NCBI GenBank assembly: GCA_937967805.1
Contig: CALBTC010000046.1
Location: 1 to 40,273, forward strand
DNA length: 40,273 nt
Source of the DNA: an uncultured Anaerolineaceae bacterium
Lineage (GTDB): Bacteria > Chloroflexota > Anaerolineae > Promineifilales > Promineifilaceae
Reading direction: 5' to 3'
Below the pieces are notes generated by a model that was given only the letters and a program-made list of their open reading frames with translations, did no database searches and was not told the origin of the DNA. A program made the translations under genes and the position numbers. Below, piece after piece: positions 26,110 through 33,272 of this stretch; position 1 is the stretch's first letter; every line of letters begins with the position of its first letter.

Positions 26110-26313
26110 ATGTGTCGTAGTATTAAACAATTACGCAATGCCGAAGTGCCGGCCACGCCGGAGGAGATTGAAGCCGCGGCTCTTCAATTTGTGCGCAAGG
26201 TGTCTGGCTACAGACGGCCGTCTCGCACCAACGAAGCCGCCTTCGAGCAAGCCATCACCGAAATCAGCACCGCCACCGCAAAGCTGCTCAACAGTTTAGT
26301 AACACGATCTTAA
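26110..26313 (+). CDS. DUF2277 family small protein
   Basis: A 67-residue protein starting MCRSIKQLRN and continuing ATPEEIEAAALQFVRKVSGYRRPSRTNEAAFEQA, the highly conserved pattern of DUF2277. Members are short, all-helical, cytoplasmic and of unknown function. The invariant N-terminal Cys2 is present. An AT-rich repeat lies directly upstream and a PEP/pyruvate-binding protein gene follows after 57 nt, so the two may be co-transcribed. The family call is confident; nothing can be said of the role. Confidence 0.9.
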   Translation: MCRSIKQLRNAEVPATPEEIEAAALQFVRKVSGYRRPSRTNEAAFEQAITEISTATAKLLNSLVTRS

Positions 26314-26370
26314 TGGCTTTTCTCAGCGTCTCTGCGCCTTTGCGTTAAAATTTTCCCAAAGGAGTTCGCC

Positions 26371-28023
26371 ATGCCCACTGGCCCACTCAGAACCACCACG
26401 CCCACCATCGACGTCTATATCAAGCTGGCCCAATACCCCATTCTCAGCGACCGCATTCGCCTGCGCATGCGCGAAGAGCTGTTCCGGCGTGGTATCGTCA
26501 AAAAAACCGACTTTGAGCAGGAAGTCAAAGATTTAGCCGTCGAGTCGCAGCGGCGCGAGGGGCTAAATAACCCCACCGTGCAGGAAGATGAAAGCGCCTG
26601 GCAGCGTCGCCTGGACACCATTCGCGATCTGCACACGGACAATTATTTCGCCAACAATCTGGGCAGCACCCTGCTGGAGCAGCTCATTGAAGAAGTGTTG
26701 AGTAATCAGGACAAAGCGCACCAGGCCGTTGAACTCACCTTTAACCCGGAAATTGCCCCGTGGGCGATGCTGTTTGAACAGGGCGAAGTGTACGATGCCC
26801 TGCCGCCGCCCGCTCAGGAAAAAGTGAAGCATCACCTGGAAGAAATAAAAGTGGTGCTTATTAAACGCCTGCTCAGCGACCAGCTTCCTTTTATTCGCGT
26901 CGCCAAGCACGTTTTTTCCATCAAAGATTTGAACTGGATTTACGAGCGGCTTATCGGCAGCGGCAAGATTGGCGGCAAGGCGGGCGGCATGCTGATGGCC
27001 TGGCACATCTTGGAGAAAGCCACCCATGACTTTGGCCCGGACATTGCCAGCCAAGTCACAATTCCCGACACATACTTTATCGGATCGGAAATCATCTACG
27101 AATTTTTGCTGCAAAACAAGCTGGAGCGGTTTGTCAACCAAAAATACCTGTCGCTGGAAGAGATGCGGGCCCAATATCCGGAGATTGTGGCCCACTGCCT
27201 GGCAGGCAAGATTCCCAACTACATTAAGGAGCAGCTTCGGGATGTTTTGTCCCGATTGAACGGCCGTCCCTTCGTCGTCCGTTCTTCCAGCCTGCTAGAA
27301 GACCATCTTGATTACGCCTTTGCCGGCAAATACACTTCTGTCTTTTGTCCCAACCAGGGCACGACAGAAGCAAATTTCGAGGCACTGCTAGACGGCATTC
27401 GTCGCGTTTATGCCAGTACCTTCAACCCGGAGGCGATGCTGGAACGGCAGGAACACGGCCTGATCGATTACGATGAACGCATGGCGATTATGATTCAATC
27501 GTTGATTGGCCATCAATACGGCCGTTACTTCCTGCCGACCATCGTCGGTGCCGGTCTCAGCCAAAATCCCTGGTTCAAGCAAAACGACAGCCGGGCCAAA
27601 GATGGCTGCCTGCGCCTGACCCTGGGTCTCGATGAGCGGGTTGATCTGCCATTGGAAGACAGCAAAGCGTGCATCATCTCCCTCAACGCACCGGACTACC
27701 TCAACGAGAACCAGGCGCTCATTCAGAAGAAAGTCAAAGTGGTGGACCTGGAAGAAAACAAGTTCAAACTGCTGCCCATCGGTGATATTTTACAGACGGA
27801 TTATCCATACGGCCGTTACCTGCTAGACCCGCAAACCCACCAGCTCACGTACGATCACCTCATTGAAGATGAAAAGTTCATCCGGCTGATGCGCACCGCC
27901 CTCACCCGCCTGGAAAACACCTACGGCGTGCCTGTCCAGTTTGAGTTTGCCCTGGAAATCATCGACGCGCCCGGCGGCCCCGATTACAAGCTGTACATTC
28001 TGCAATGCCATACGGCCGCTTAA
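26371..28023 (+). CDS. PEP/pyruvate-binding (PPDK N-terminal ATP-grasp) domain protein
   Basis: A 550-residue protein. About 190 N-terminal residues are of unassigned helical character. A PEP-synthase/PPDK-type nucleotide-binding domain follows: IGGKAGGMLMAW near 208-219, VRSSSLLEDHLDYAFAGKYTSVF near 308-330, and the RRVYASTFNPEAMLER block. The swivelling phosphohistidine domain and the C-terminal PEP-binding barrel of true PEP synthase are absent, so it cannot be a complete PEP synthase or PPDK. It could be a stand-alone phosphotransferase or a regulatory protein. AAAGGAG lies 6 nt before the start. Confidence 0.8.
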   Translation: MPTGPLRTTTPTIDVYIKLAQYPILSDRIRLRMREELFRRGIVKKTDFEQEVKDLAVESQRREGLNNPTVQEDESAWQRRLDTIRDLHTDNYFANNLGSTLLEQLIEEVLSNQDKAHQAVELTFNPEIAPWAMLFEQGEVYDALPPPAQEKVKHHLEEIKVVLIKRLLSDQLPFIRVAKHVFSIKDLNWIYERLIGSGKIGGKAGGMLMAWHILEKATHDFGPDIASQVTIPDTYFIGSEIIYEFLLQNKLERFVNQKYLSLEEMRAQYPEIVAHCLAGKIPNYIKEQLRDVLSRLNGRPFVVRSSSLLEDHLDYAFAGKYTSVFCPNQGTTEANFEALLDGIRRVYASTFNPEAMLERQEHGLIDYDERMAIMIQSLIGHQYGRYFLPTIVGAGLSQNPWFKQNDSRAKDGCLRLTLGLDERVDLPLEDSKACIISLNAPDYLNENQALIQKKVKVVDLEENKFKLLPIGDILQTDYPYGRYLLDPQTHQLTYDHLIEDEKFIRLMRTALTRLENTYGVPVQFEFALEIIDAPGGPDYKLYILQCHTAA

Positions 28024-28035
28024 CAGCAGCAGTGT

Positions 28036-28093
28036 AGATTGGACCATTTTTCTCCTGTGAAAGGCTGAATCAGAAAAGAAAATGGTCCAATCT
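28036..28093. repeat. Inverted repeat AGATTGGACCATTTT, copy 1
   Basis: Perfect 15-bp arms at 28036-28050 and 28079-28093 with a 28-nt loop. The same arms, with an unrelated loop, recur at 35966-36024. It lies just after the stop of the PEP-binding protein and could serve as terminator, but it is not followed by a long T-tract. Confidence 0.85.
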
Positions 28094-28112
28094 TTAGGCG
28101 TCGGATGCATAT

Positions 28113-28496
28113 ATGGATGAAAGAGCATTTACTTCCTTAATTGAGTTTCTATTAAAGGTACCCTCAATCACTGGGCAAATTGCAAAAGGGGCATCCGACG
28201 ATGGCCGTTGGTGGGTAAAATTCAATATCGGCATTCACCACGAACTAGCATGGCATACGGTACAAGAGTTAGGACATATCTTAAATTACCTCTCTCTTGA
28301 TGAACGCCTTCCGACATCTTTTTATCCAGTTTCGCCTCCACCTTTTATGAATGGAGGACCGGATGAATATCTATCATGGGTTATCGAGTGCCACAATTCC
28401 GAATTTCGTCCCGGTACCTGCGCAAAATGGCTTTCTGAGAGATTGCCAAAGCCAGTAGATGATTTATTACAATGGAGTGATGAACCAGACAGCTAA
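28113..28496 (+). CDS. Hypothetical protein, conserved-looking, function unknown
   Basis: A 127-residue soluble protein. It has a helical N-terminus (FTSLIEFLLKVPSITGQIAKG), then DDGRWWVKFNIGIHHELAWHTVQELGHILNYLSLDERLPT, then a proline-rich PVSPPPFMNGGPDEYLSWVIECHN segment and a C-terminal LSERLPKPVDDLLQW. I remember similar proteins in other bacteria but no named family. The compact size and acidic surface would fit an immunity-type or accessory protein, which is only a guess. A HTVQELGH stretch might recall a zinc motif but does not fit HExxH. It is bracketed by two repeats (28036-28093, 28621-28681) and slightly AT-rich, so it may be an insertion. Confidence 0.65.
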   Translation: MDERAFTSLIEFLLKVPSITGQIAKGASDDGRWWVKFNIGIHHELAWHTVQELGHILNYLSLDERLPTSFYPVSPPPFMNGGPDEYLSWVIECHNSEFRPGTCAKWLSERLPKPVDDLLQWSDEPDS

Positions 28497-28620
28497 CATC
28501 GCGCTACAACTTTAGTTATAGATTTTCCTTGCCCCAATTCCCTAGGGTAAGTTTTACCCCTCGCCAGATCACAAAAACACCCCCTCCAACTACACTGAAA
28601 GCATCTAGTTTTAACGAGCC

Positions 28621-28681
28621 AGGACTGGCAGTCCTTAACCAGCGCTTTGTCAGGGTAATGAGCCTAAGGACTGCCAGTCCT
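28621..28681. repeat. 17-bp inverted repeat (AGGACTGGCAGTCCTTA)
   Basis: AGGACTGGCAGTCCTTA (28621-28637) and its perfect complement (28665-28681) flank a 27-nt spacer. Each arm is itself nearly palindromic (AGGACTGGCAGTCCT). It resembles miniature repeat elements and lies 25 nt upstream of the ABC ATPase gene, in a 210-nt gap without other visible features. Confidence 0.8.
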
Positions 28682-28706
28682 AAAAAGCCAAAAGTTGGAG
28701 GTAAAC

Positions 28707-29651
28707 ATGAAACAAAATGGAAAGAATACGGCCGTCGCCATCCAGGTCGATCAGCTACAAAAATCGTATCCCGGCGTGAAGGCGGTGGACGGCGTCTCAT
28801 TCACCGTGCCGCGCGGCGAGATTTTTGGCCTGCTGGGGCCAAACGGTGCCGGCAAAACCAGCACCCTGGCCATTTTGGAAGGGCTGCGCCCGGCCGACGG
28901 CGGTCAGGTCACCGTGTTGGGCTACGACATTCGCCGGCAGCCGCGTGAAGTCAAACGGCGCATTGGCGTGCAGCTGCAGCACACCAGCCTGCTGCCCGAT
29001 CTCATGGCGATTGAACAGCTTATTTTGTTTGCCCGGCTGTACGGCCGTTCCCTCAACAAAACCGCCGCCCACAACCTGCTCAACGAAGTGGGTTTGGCCG
29101 ATAAAGCCAACGCCCTGCCCGATAAGCTCAGCGGCGGCCAGCAGCAGCGGCTGGCCCTGGCCCTGGCCCTGGTCAACGACCCGGAAATCGTCTTTCTAGA
29201 CGAGCCGACGGTTGGGCTGGACCCGCAGGCGCGCCGCCGCCTGTGGGAGCTGGTGCGCCAACTGCGCGACCAGGGCCGCACCGTCGTGCTGACCACCCAC
29301 TACATGGAAGAAGCCGAGACGCTGTGCCATCGTGTGGGGATTATGGATAACGGCCGTTTGCTGGCCCTGGACACCCCCGGTGGATTGATCAACCAACTGG
29401 CCGGCAGCAGCACCATCACCACTACCGCCCCGCTGCCCCTGGATGAAGTGAAAAAGATGGCCGGCGTGCAGCAGGCTGAGCAGGAAGGGGTCCTTTTGCG
29501 GCTGCAAACCAGCGACCCGGCCACCACCAACACCGCCCTGCTGGCCCTGGCTGATTCGCTGGCCATCCCCCTGCGCGATCTACACTTACAGCAGCCAAGC
29601 CTGGAAGATTTGTTCCTGCACCTCACCGGCCGCACCATTCGCGACGCGTGA
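28707..29651 (+). CDS. ABC transporter ATP-binding protein (ABC-2 exporter type)
   Basis: A 314-residue ATPase with Walker A GPNGAGKTST (about 45-54), a Q-loop region, signature LSGGQQQRLA, Walker B IVFLDEP, D-loop GLDPQAR and H-loop TTHYMEEA. A C-terminal extension of about 90 residues is typical of daunorubicin/lipid-exporter ATPases (CcmA/DrrA type). ATG 28707 is supported by GGAGG 5 nt upstream; a TTG 12 nt earlier is not. It pairs with the permease at 29748-30509 across a 96-nt gap filled by a palindromic repeat. Substrate unknown. Confidence 0.93.
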   Translation: MKQNGKNTAVAIQVDQLQKSYPGVKAVDGVSFTVPRGEIFGLLGPNGAGKTSTLAILEGLRPADGGQVTVLGYDIRRQPREVKRRIGVQLQHTSLLPDLMAIEQLILFARLYGRSLNKTAAHNLLNEVGLADKANALPDKLSGGQQQRLALALALVNDPEIVFLDEPTVGLDPQARRRLWELVRQLRDQGRTVVLTTHYMEEAETLCHRVGIMDNGRLLALDTPGGLINQLAGSSTITTTAPLPLDEVKKMAGVQQAEQEGVLLRLQTSDPATTNTALLALADSLAIPLRDLHLQQPSLEDLFLHLTGRTIRDA

Positions 29652-29656
29652 TATTC

Positions 29657-29722
29657 ACCGCAAAGGACGCAAAGAGCGCAAAGTTCTTTTCGTTTCTTTG
29701 CGTGCTTCGCGCCCTTTACGGT
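29657..29722. repeat. Palindromic intergenic repeat (CCGCAAAGGACGCAAAG)
   Basis: ACCGCAAAGGACGCAAAGAG begins at 29657 and faces CTTTGCGTGCTTCGCGCCCT, whose arm runs 29696-29722 and ends TTTACGGT. The arms are imperfectly complementary. It lies inside the two-gene ABC operon, where it would form a hairpin in the mRNA between ATPase and permease. Confidence 0.7.
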
Positions 29723-29747
29723 TCAAAGAAGATAAAAGGAGTTTATA

Positions 29748-30509
29748 ATGACGACACAAACCATTTCCCGATTCAACCCGGTAATCCCAATTTTGTATTT
29801 TGCCCGGACGCAGCTGCTGGCGATGCTGCGCAACTACAAGGCGCTGTTGATTGGCACGTTGACGCCCGTTTTTATCCTATCGCTCTTCTGGTTCACGGCG
29901 CGCGGCTCCGATGATGCCGGGGTGGTGGCCATGATGTTCCCCGTAATTGTCAGTTTTGGCGTGATGTTGGGGGGGTCGAATACGGCCGTACGCGCCGTCA
30001 ACTGGCGGCAGCAGAATCTGTTCCAGCGGCTGGCCGTCACCCCGGTGCCCGTCGGTCAGCTAATTTTGGGGGATGCCGCGGCTCAGACCGTCACCAGCCT
30101 GCTCCAGGGGATTGCCACGCTGCTCTTTGGCACGCTGGTGCTGGGCTTTGCTGTTGAGGTCGACGGCCTGCTATTGACGCTGCTGGTGCTGCTGCTGGCC
30201 AGTGCCTGCTTCATCGCCTTCGGCCTGGTGATCGCCTCCTTTGTCAACAAGGCAGAGGTGGCCAACCCAATCTACATCTTCAGCCTGATGCCGCTTTTCT
30301 TTTTGGGCGGTGGGCTGCCCGGCATTGCCCTGCCTACCGTGCTGCAATGGATTGGCCAATGGTCCCCGGTGGGCGTCACCAACGCCCTGGTGCTGCCGCT
30401 GCTGGTTGACGGGCAGGTGCCGGCGGGAGCGTTGCTGAAGATATTGGCGCTGGTGGGGTATACGGCCGTTTTCAGCCTGATCACCACCCTAAAATTCCGC
30501 TGGGAATAG
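29748..30509 (+). CDS. ABC-2 type transporter permease
   Basis: A 253-residue integral membrane protein with six hydrophobic segments (for example ALLIGTLTPVFILSLFWF, VAMMFPVIVSFGVMLGG, LLLTLLVLLLASACFIAFGLVIASF, PIYIFSLMPLFFLGGG). The ABC-2 signature region FLGGGLPGIALPTVLQWIGQWSPVGVTNAL sits before the last helix. It forms an exporter with the preceding ATPase; the substrate may be a drug, lipid or peptide. AAAAGGAG lies 7-8 nt before the ATG. The next gene, a NarL-type regulator, has its own promoter within the 62-nt gap. Confidence 0.92.
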   Translation: MTTQTISRFNPVIPILYFARTQLLAMLRNYKALLIGTLTPVFILSLFWFTARGSDDAGVVAMMFPVIVSFGVMLGGSNTAVRAVNWRQQNLFQRLAVTPVPVGQLILGDAAAQTVTSLLQGIATLLFGTLVLGFAVEVDGLLLTLLVLLLASACFIAFGLVIASFVNKAEVANPIYIFSLMPLFFLGGGLPGIALPTVLQWIGQWSPVGVTNALVLPLLVDGQVPAGALLKILALVGYTAVFSLITTLKFRWE

Positions 30510-30516
30510 ATGAATC

Positions 30517-30525
30517 TGGTATAAT
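30517..30525 (+). promoter_or_regulatory. Extended -10 promoter of the NarL-type regulator
   Basis: TGGTATAAT (30517-30525) is a perfect -10 hexamer with the TGn extension. No good -35 lies 16-19 bp upstream, as is common for extended -10 promoters. It sits 46 nt before the regulator's ATG. Confidence 0.5.
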
Positions 30526-30571
30526 CGGCCAACGATCTGCTATTTTGCCTTCACAGTTTGGAGACGCGAGC

Positions 30572-31225
30572 ATGACAATTCGCATTTTGTTGGTTGATGA
30601 TCAAGCTTTATTCCGCGAAGGGCTGCGCACGCTGCTCTCTGTACATGATGATTTAGAAGTGGTATGCGAAGCCGGCAACGGCCAGGAAGCCATCGACGCC
30701 GTTGAAAAATTGGCCCCGGATGTCGTGCTGATGGATTTGCGCATGCCGGTCCTCAACGGCGTGGCCGCCACCCGCCAAATTACCGAATCAACCGCCAACA
30801 GCCGCGTCATTGTGCTGACCACCTTTGACGATGACGAATACGTCTTTGACGGTTTGCGCGCCGGCGCGGTGGGCTATTTGCTCAAAGACGTGCCGTCGGC
30901 CAAGCTGGTGGAAGCGATTCGGGCCACAGCCCGCGGCGAATCGTTTTTAGAGCCGTCGGTGGCAGCCAAAGTGGTGGCCGAATTTTCGCGGATGTCCGGT
31001 TCCCAAACGGCCGCATCCCAGCAAAACCTCGTCGAACCCCTTTCTGAACGGGAGCTGGAAATTTTGGGCGTCCTGGCCACCGGAGCCAGCAATCGCGAAA
31101 TTGCCAACGATCTGTTCATCACCGAAGGCACCGTGAAAAACCACGTCACCAACATTTTAGGCAAGCTGGGCGTGCGCGACCGCACTCAGGCCGCCCTCAA
31201 AGCCAAAGATATGGGATTGATTTAG
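30572..31225 (+). CDS. NarL/LuxR-family response regulator
   Basis: A 217-residue two-domain regulator. It has a receiver domain with Asp9, Asp10 and phosphoacceptor Asp55 (VVLMDLRMP), the TTFDDDEYVF switch and LKDVPSAKL. A LuxR-type HTH follows: LSERELEILGVLATGASNREIANDLFITEGTVKNHV. ATG 30572 has GGAG about 9 nt upstream, and an earlier TTG (30545) is less likely. Similar clusters usually contain a DesK-type histidine kinase between the ABC genes and the regulator. None is here, so its kinase must be encoded elsewhere or lost. Its stop codon lies inside a perfect palindrome shared with the convergent methyltransferase gene. Confidence 0.94.
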   Translation: MTIRILLVDDQALFREGLRTLLSVHDDLEVVCEAGNGQEAIDAVEKLAPDVVLMDLRMPVLNGVAATRQITESTANSRVIVLTTFDDDEYVFDGLRAGAVGYLLKDVPSAKLVEAIRATARGESFLEPSVAAKVVAEFSRMSGSQTAASQQNLVEPLSERELEILGVLATGASNREIANDLFITEGTVKNHVTNILGKLGVRDRTQAALKAKDMGLI

Positions 31226-31264
31226 AGATTGGAGATTGAGCCGGCTCAATCTCCAATCTCTAAA
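31221..31264. terminator. Perfect 44-bp palindrome holding the stop codons of two convergent genes
   Basis: Positions 31221-31242 and 31243-31264 are exact reverse complements with no spacer (centre GAGCC/GGCTC). The TAG stop of the response regulator (31223-31225) and the TAG stop of the methyltransferase (31262-31260, minus) occupy mirror-image positions. TTTAG/CTAAA lies at the ends, so each transcript can form the same long hairpin. It is a probable bidirectional terminator. Confidence 0.75.
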
Positions 31265-31841
31265 CGCCATTTTTGCGGGCGATGAGCTGGGCCACATGGC
31301 GCATCTTGCCGGAGCGCTGGCCACGCACTTCGGTTTCGGCCGAGTGAATGATCTGGAAGTCAGCAAATGCCTGGTGCAGTTCGCCCGGTTCCAGGAAGTA
31401 GCTGGGTGTTTCTTCTTCCCCAACATGGACAAACGTCTCAAAAAAGAGCAGCCCGCCGGGGCGCAGCGCCTGGCGATAGGCGGCAAAAGCCGCCCGCTGC
31501 AAAAAGCGGAAGTTGAGAACGGCATCGACACAGTTTGGTGGAAAATAGGGCTGGGTGAGATCGAAAACGGCCGTTTCCACCCTCACCCCCAACGCCGCCG
31601 CCCGCTGCCGCAGCAGCCGCAGCCCCACCTCCGAAATATCCAGCGCCACCACCGGCAACCCCTGCTGCGCCACAAACAGCGCGTTCACCCCAACCCCCGC
31701 CGCCGCATCCAGCACTACCCCATCTTTAGGCAGCAGATGGACAAAATCTTGCAGCATGTAGCTGGGGTGGCCTTTTTGCCGGTATTGGCCGTCGGATCGG
31801 TAACGGCCGTTCCACTTCACTGCATCTGGGTGTTTGGTCAT
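31260..31841 (-). CDS. Class I SAM-dependent methyltransferase (TehB/UbiE-like)
   Basis: A 193-residue Rossmann-fold methyltransferase. Motif I is VVLDAAAGVGVNALFVAQQG (about 42-61), the acidic residue of motif II is in VVALDIS, motif IV region is VDAVLNF, and GGLLFFETF is the post-motif strand. The opening KWNGRYRSDGQY is typical of small TehB-like or tellurite/thiol methyltransferases. Substrate cannot be inferred. Its ATG overlaps the stop of dam by four bases (ATGA), so the two are translationally coupled. Confidence 0.85.
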   Translation of the reverse strand: MTKHPDAVKWNGRYRSDGQYRQKGHPSYMLQDFVHLLPKDGVVLDAAAGVGVNALFVAQQGLPVVALDISEVGLRLLRQRAAALGVRVETAVFDLTQPYFPPNCVDAVLNFRFLQRAAFAAYRQALRPGGLLFFETFVHVGEEETPSYFLEPGELHQAFADFQIIHSAETEVRGQRSGKMRHVAQLIARKNGV

Positions 31842-32641
31842 GTTTTGAAAAGCGCCAGCAGTTCGGCGGCTTTGTCCCGTTTGTCGCCGTTGCAGCTGAT
31901 GAAGCGGCGCACCGCAAACGTTTCGATCTCCGCCGCTTCGTACGCTTGGCGCACTTCCTCCGTATCGTGATTGGAAATGATGACGGGGATGCCGCGCCGG
32001 GCCAGCTTGGCCGCCTGCCGGGCCAGCTCGGTTTGCTCGGCCCAGCCAAAGCCGTTGGCACTGTAGCTGGTGAAGTTGGCCGTGTCGGATAGGGGCACGT
32101 AAGGCGGATCGCAGTAAACCACATCCCCCGGCTGGCAGGCGGTAATCGTGGTGACAAAGTTTGTGTGCTCAAAGGTAGCGTGTTGTGCTTGCTGGACAAA
32201 GTGGCGCATTTCAGCTTCGGGGAAGTACGGCCGTTTATACCGGCCAAACGGCACGTTAAAACCCCCTTTCATGTTGTAGCGACACAGGCCATTGTAACCA
32301 TGCTTGTTCATATACAAGAAAATGGCAGACTTACGCCACAGGTCGCTGGTGTTGTTGAACTCATCGCGCAGTTCGTAGTAACGATCTTTGTCGTTGGTTT
32401 CCGGCGTAAACAAGGGGCGGCAGTAGTCAATAAATCGCTCCCCTTCTGCCTGCAAATGTTTATACAAATTGATCAGGTCTTCATTGGCATCGGTGAGTAG
32501 ATACTTGGGATAGTCAGTGTTGAGGAACACGGCGCCGGAACCAACAAACGGTTCCACCAACCGTTCACCCGGCGGCAGCAGCGCTTTGATGCGGTCCACA
32601 ATTTTGTATTTGTTTCCGGCCCACTTGAGGAATGGTTTCAT
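31838..32641 (-). CDS. dam: DNA adenine methyltransferase Dam (GATC type)
   Basis: A 267-residue D12-class adenine-N6 methyltransferase closely following E. coli Dam along its length. It has FLKWAGNK (4-11), the SAM motif LVEPFVGSGAVFLNTD, the target-recognition segment RYNMKGGFNVPFGRYKRPYF (121-140, nearly the E. coli GATC-reading sequence), catalytic DPPY (178-181), TANFTSY, ISNHDT and a final LLALFKT. No restriction enzyme is nearby, so it is a solitary Dam. The gene lies 12 nt after a secreted-protein gene and is coupled to the next methyltransferase. Such similarity to a gammaproteobacterial protein may reflect horizontal transfer. Confidence 0.95.
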   Translation of the reverse strand: MKPFLKWAGNKYKIVDRIKALLPPGERLVEPFVGSGAVFLNTDYPKYLLTDANEDLINLYKHLQAEGERFIDYCRPLFTPETNDKDRYYELRDEFNNTSDLWRKSAIFLYMNKHGYNGLCRYNMKGGFNVPFGRYKRPYFPEAEMRHFVQQAQHATFEHTNFVTTITACQPGDVVYCDPPYVPLSDTANFTSYSANGFGWAEQTELARQAAKLARRGIPVIISNHDTEEVRQAYEAAEIETFAVRRFISCNGDKRDKAAELLALFKT

Positions 32642-32653
32642 AAAGTCAGGCCG

Positions 32654-33220
32654 CTACTCGCCACAGTCCGTTACCACATTAGCATGAGTTTCTGTGTCGA
32701 TGCCCGACGTTACCAGGAAGCCGCCATGATGCTCAAAGAAGAATTGGTCTCTGGCCGTGAGCTTGAGCAAATAACCGTCGTAAACGGCACCAATTTGCAG
32801 CGCACCGGCATGTTCTGGGGCACCCAGCCAGTGAAAGTGGGTGTATCCTTTCTGTCGCGGTATATCCTCGGCGGCCACGCACCACAATGGATGATCGCCC
32901 TCAGGCTTGTCCAGTAAGGTGGCTTGCAGCGGCACGCCGTGCAGCAGCCAACCTACACGGCACTCGTCGGGATTCATGGGGCAGTTGCTATGTTCGGCGG
33001 CAGGCACGCCGTCTACTGCCTCACCGGTGTAGCGAATGTAGAAAAAGCCGTTTAGCTGACCGTTGCCATGTACTTTAGTTTGCTGATGGGTATCAATGTG
33101 GTTGCCAAACAAAAAATCATAGGGGGCGGCGTGATCGCGCCAGGCATAGCCTGCGGCCAATACGGTGCCTGTAACCATGAAGCCAAGCAAACTGAAAAGT
33201 AATGCGATTCGTTTTTTCAT
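32654..33220 (-). CDS. Secreted hypothetical protein
   Basis: A 188-residue protein with a signal peptide (MKKRIALLFSLLGFMVTGTVLAAG, cleavage near 22-24). The mature part includes YDFLFGNHIDTHQQTKV, FYIRYTGEAVDGVPAAEHSNCP, a CRVGWLLHGVPLQATLL segment, GYTHFHWLGAPEHAG and a closing GIDTETHANVVTDCGE. Five cysteines in the mature part could form disulfides, and several His-rich spots (THFHW, FEHHGG) suggest metal binding, unproven. GGAG lies about 10 nt upstream. It follows the metallophosphoesterase by 52 nt and precedes dam by 12 nt, so it is co-transcribed. I do not recognise a family. Confidence 0.75.
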   Translation of the reverse strand: MKKRIALLFSLLGFMVTGTVLAAGYAWRDHAAPYDFLFGNHIDTHQQTKVHGNGQLNGFFYIRYTGEAVDGVPAAEHSNCPMNPDECRVGWLLHGVPLQATLLDKPEGDHPLWCVAAEDIPRQKGYTHFHWLGAPEHAGALQIGAVYDGYLLKLTARDQFFFEHHGGFLVTSGIDTETHANVVTDCGE

Positions 33221-33272
33221 CTGTCCATGCTCCTTTTCAAAAAATAATTAAATGGTGTTACCAGGGCGTCTG

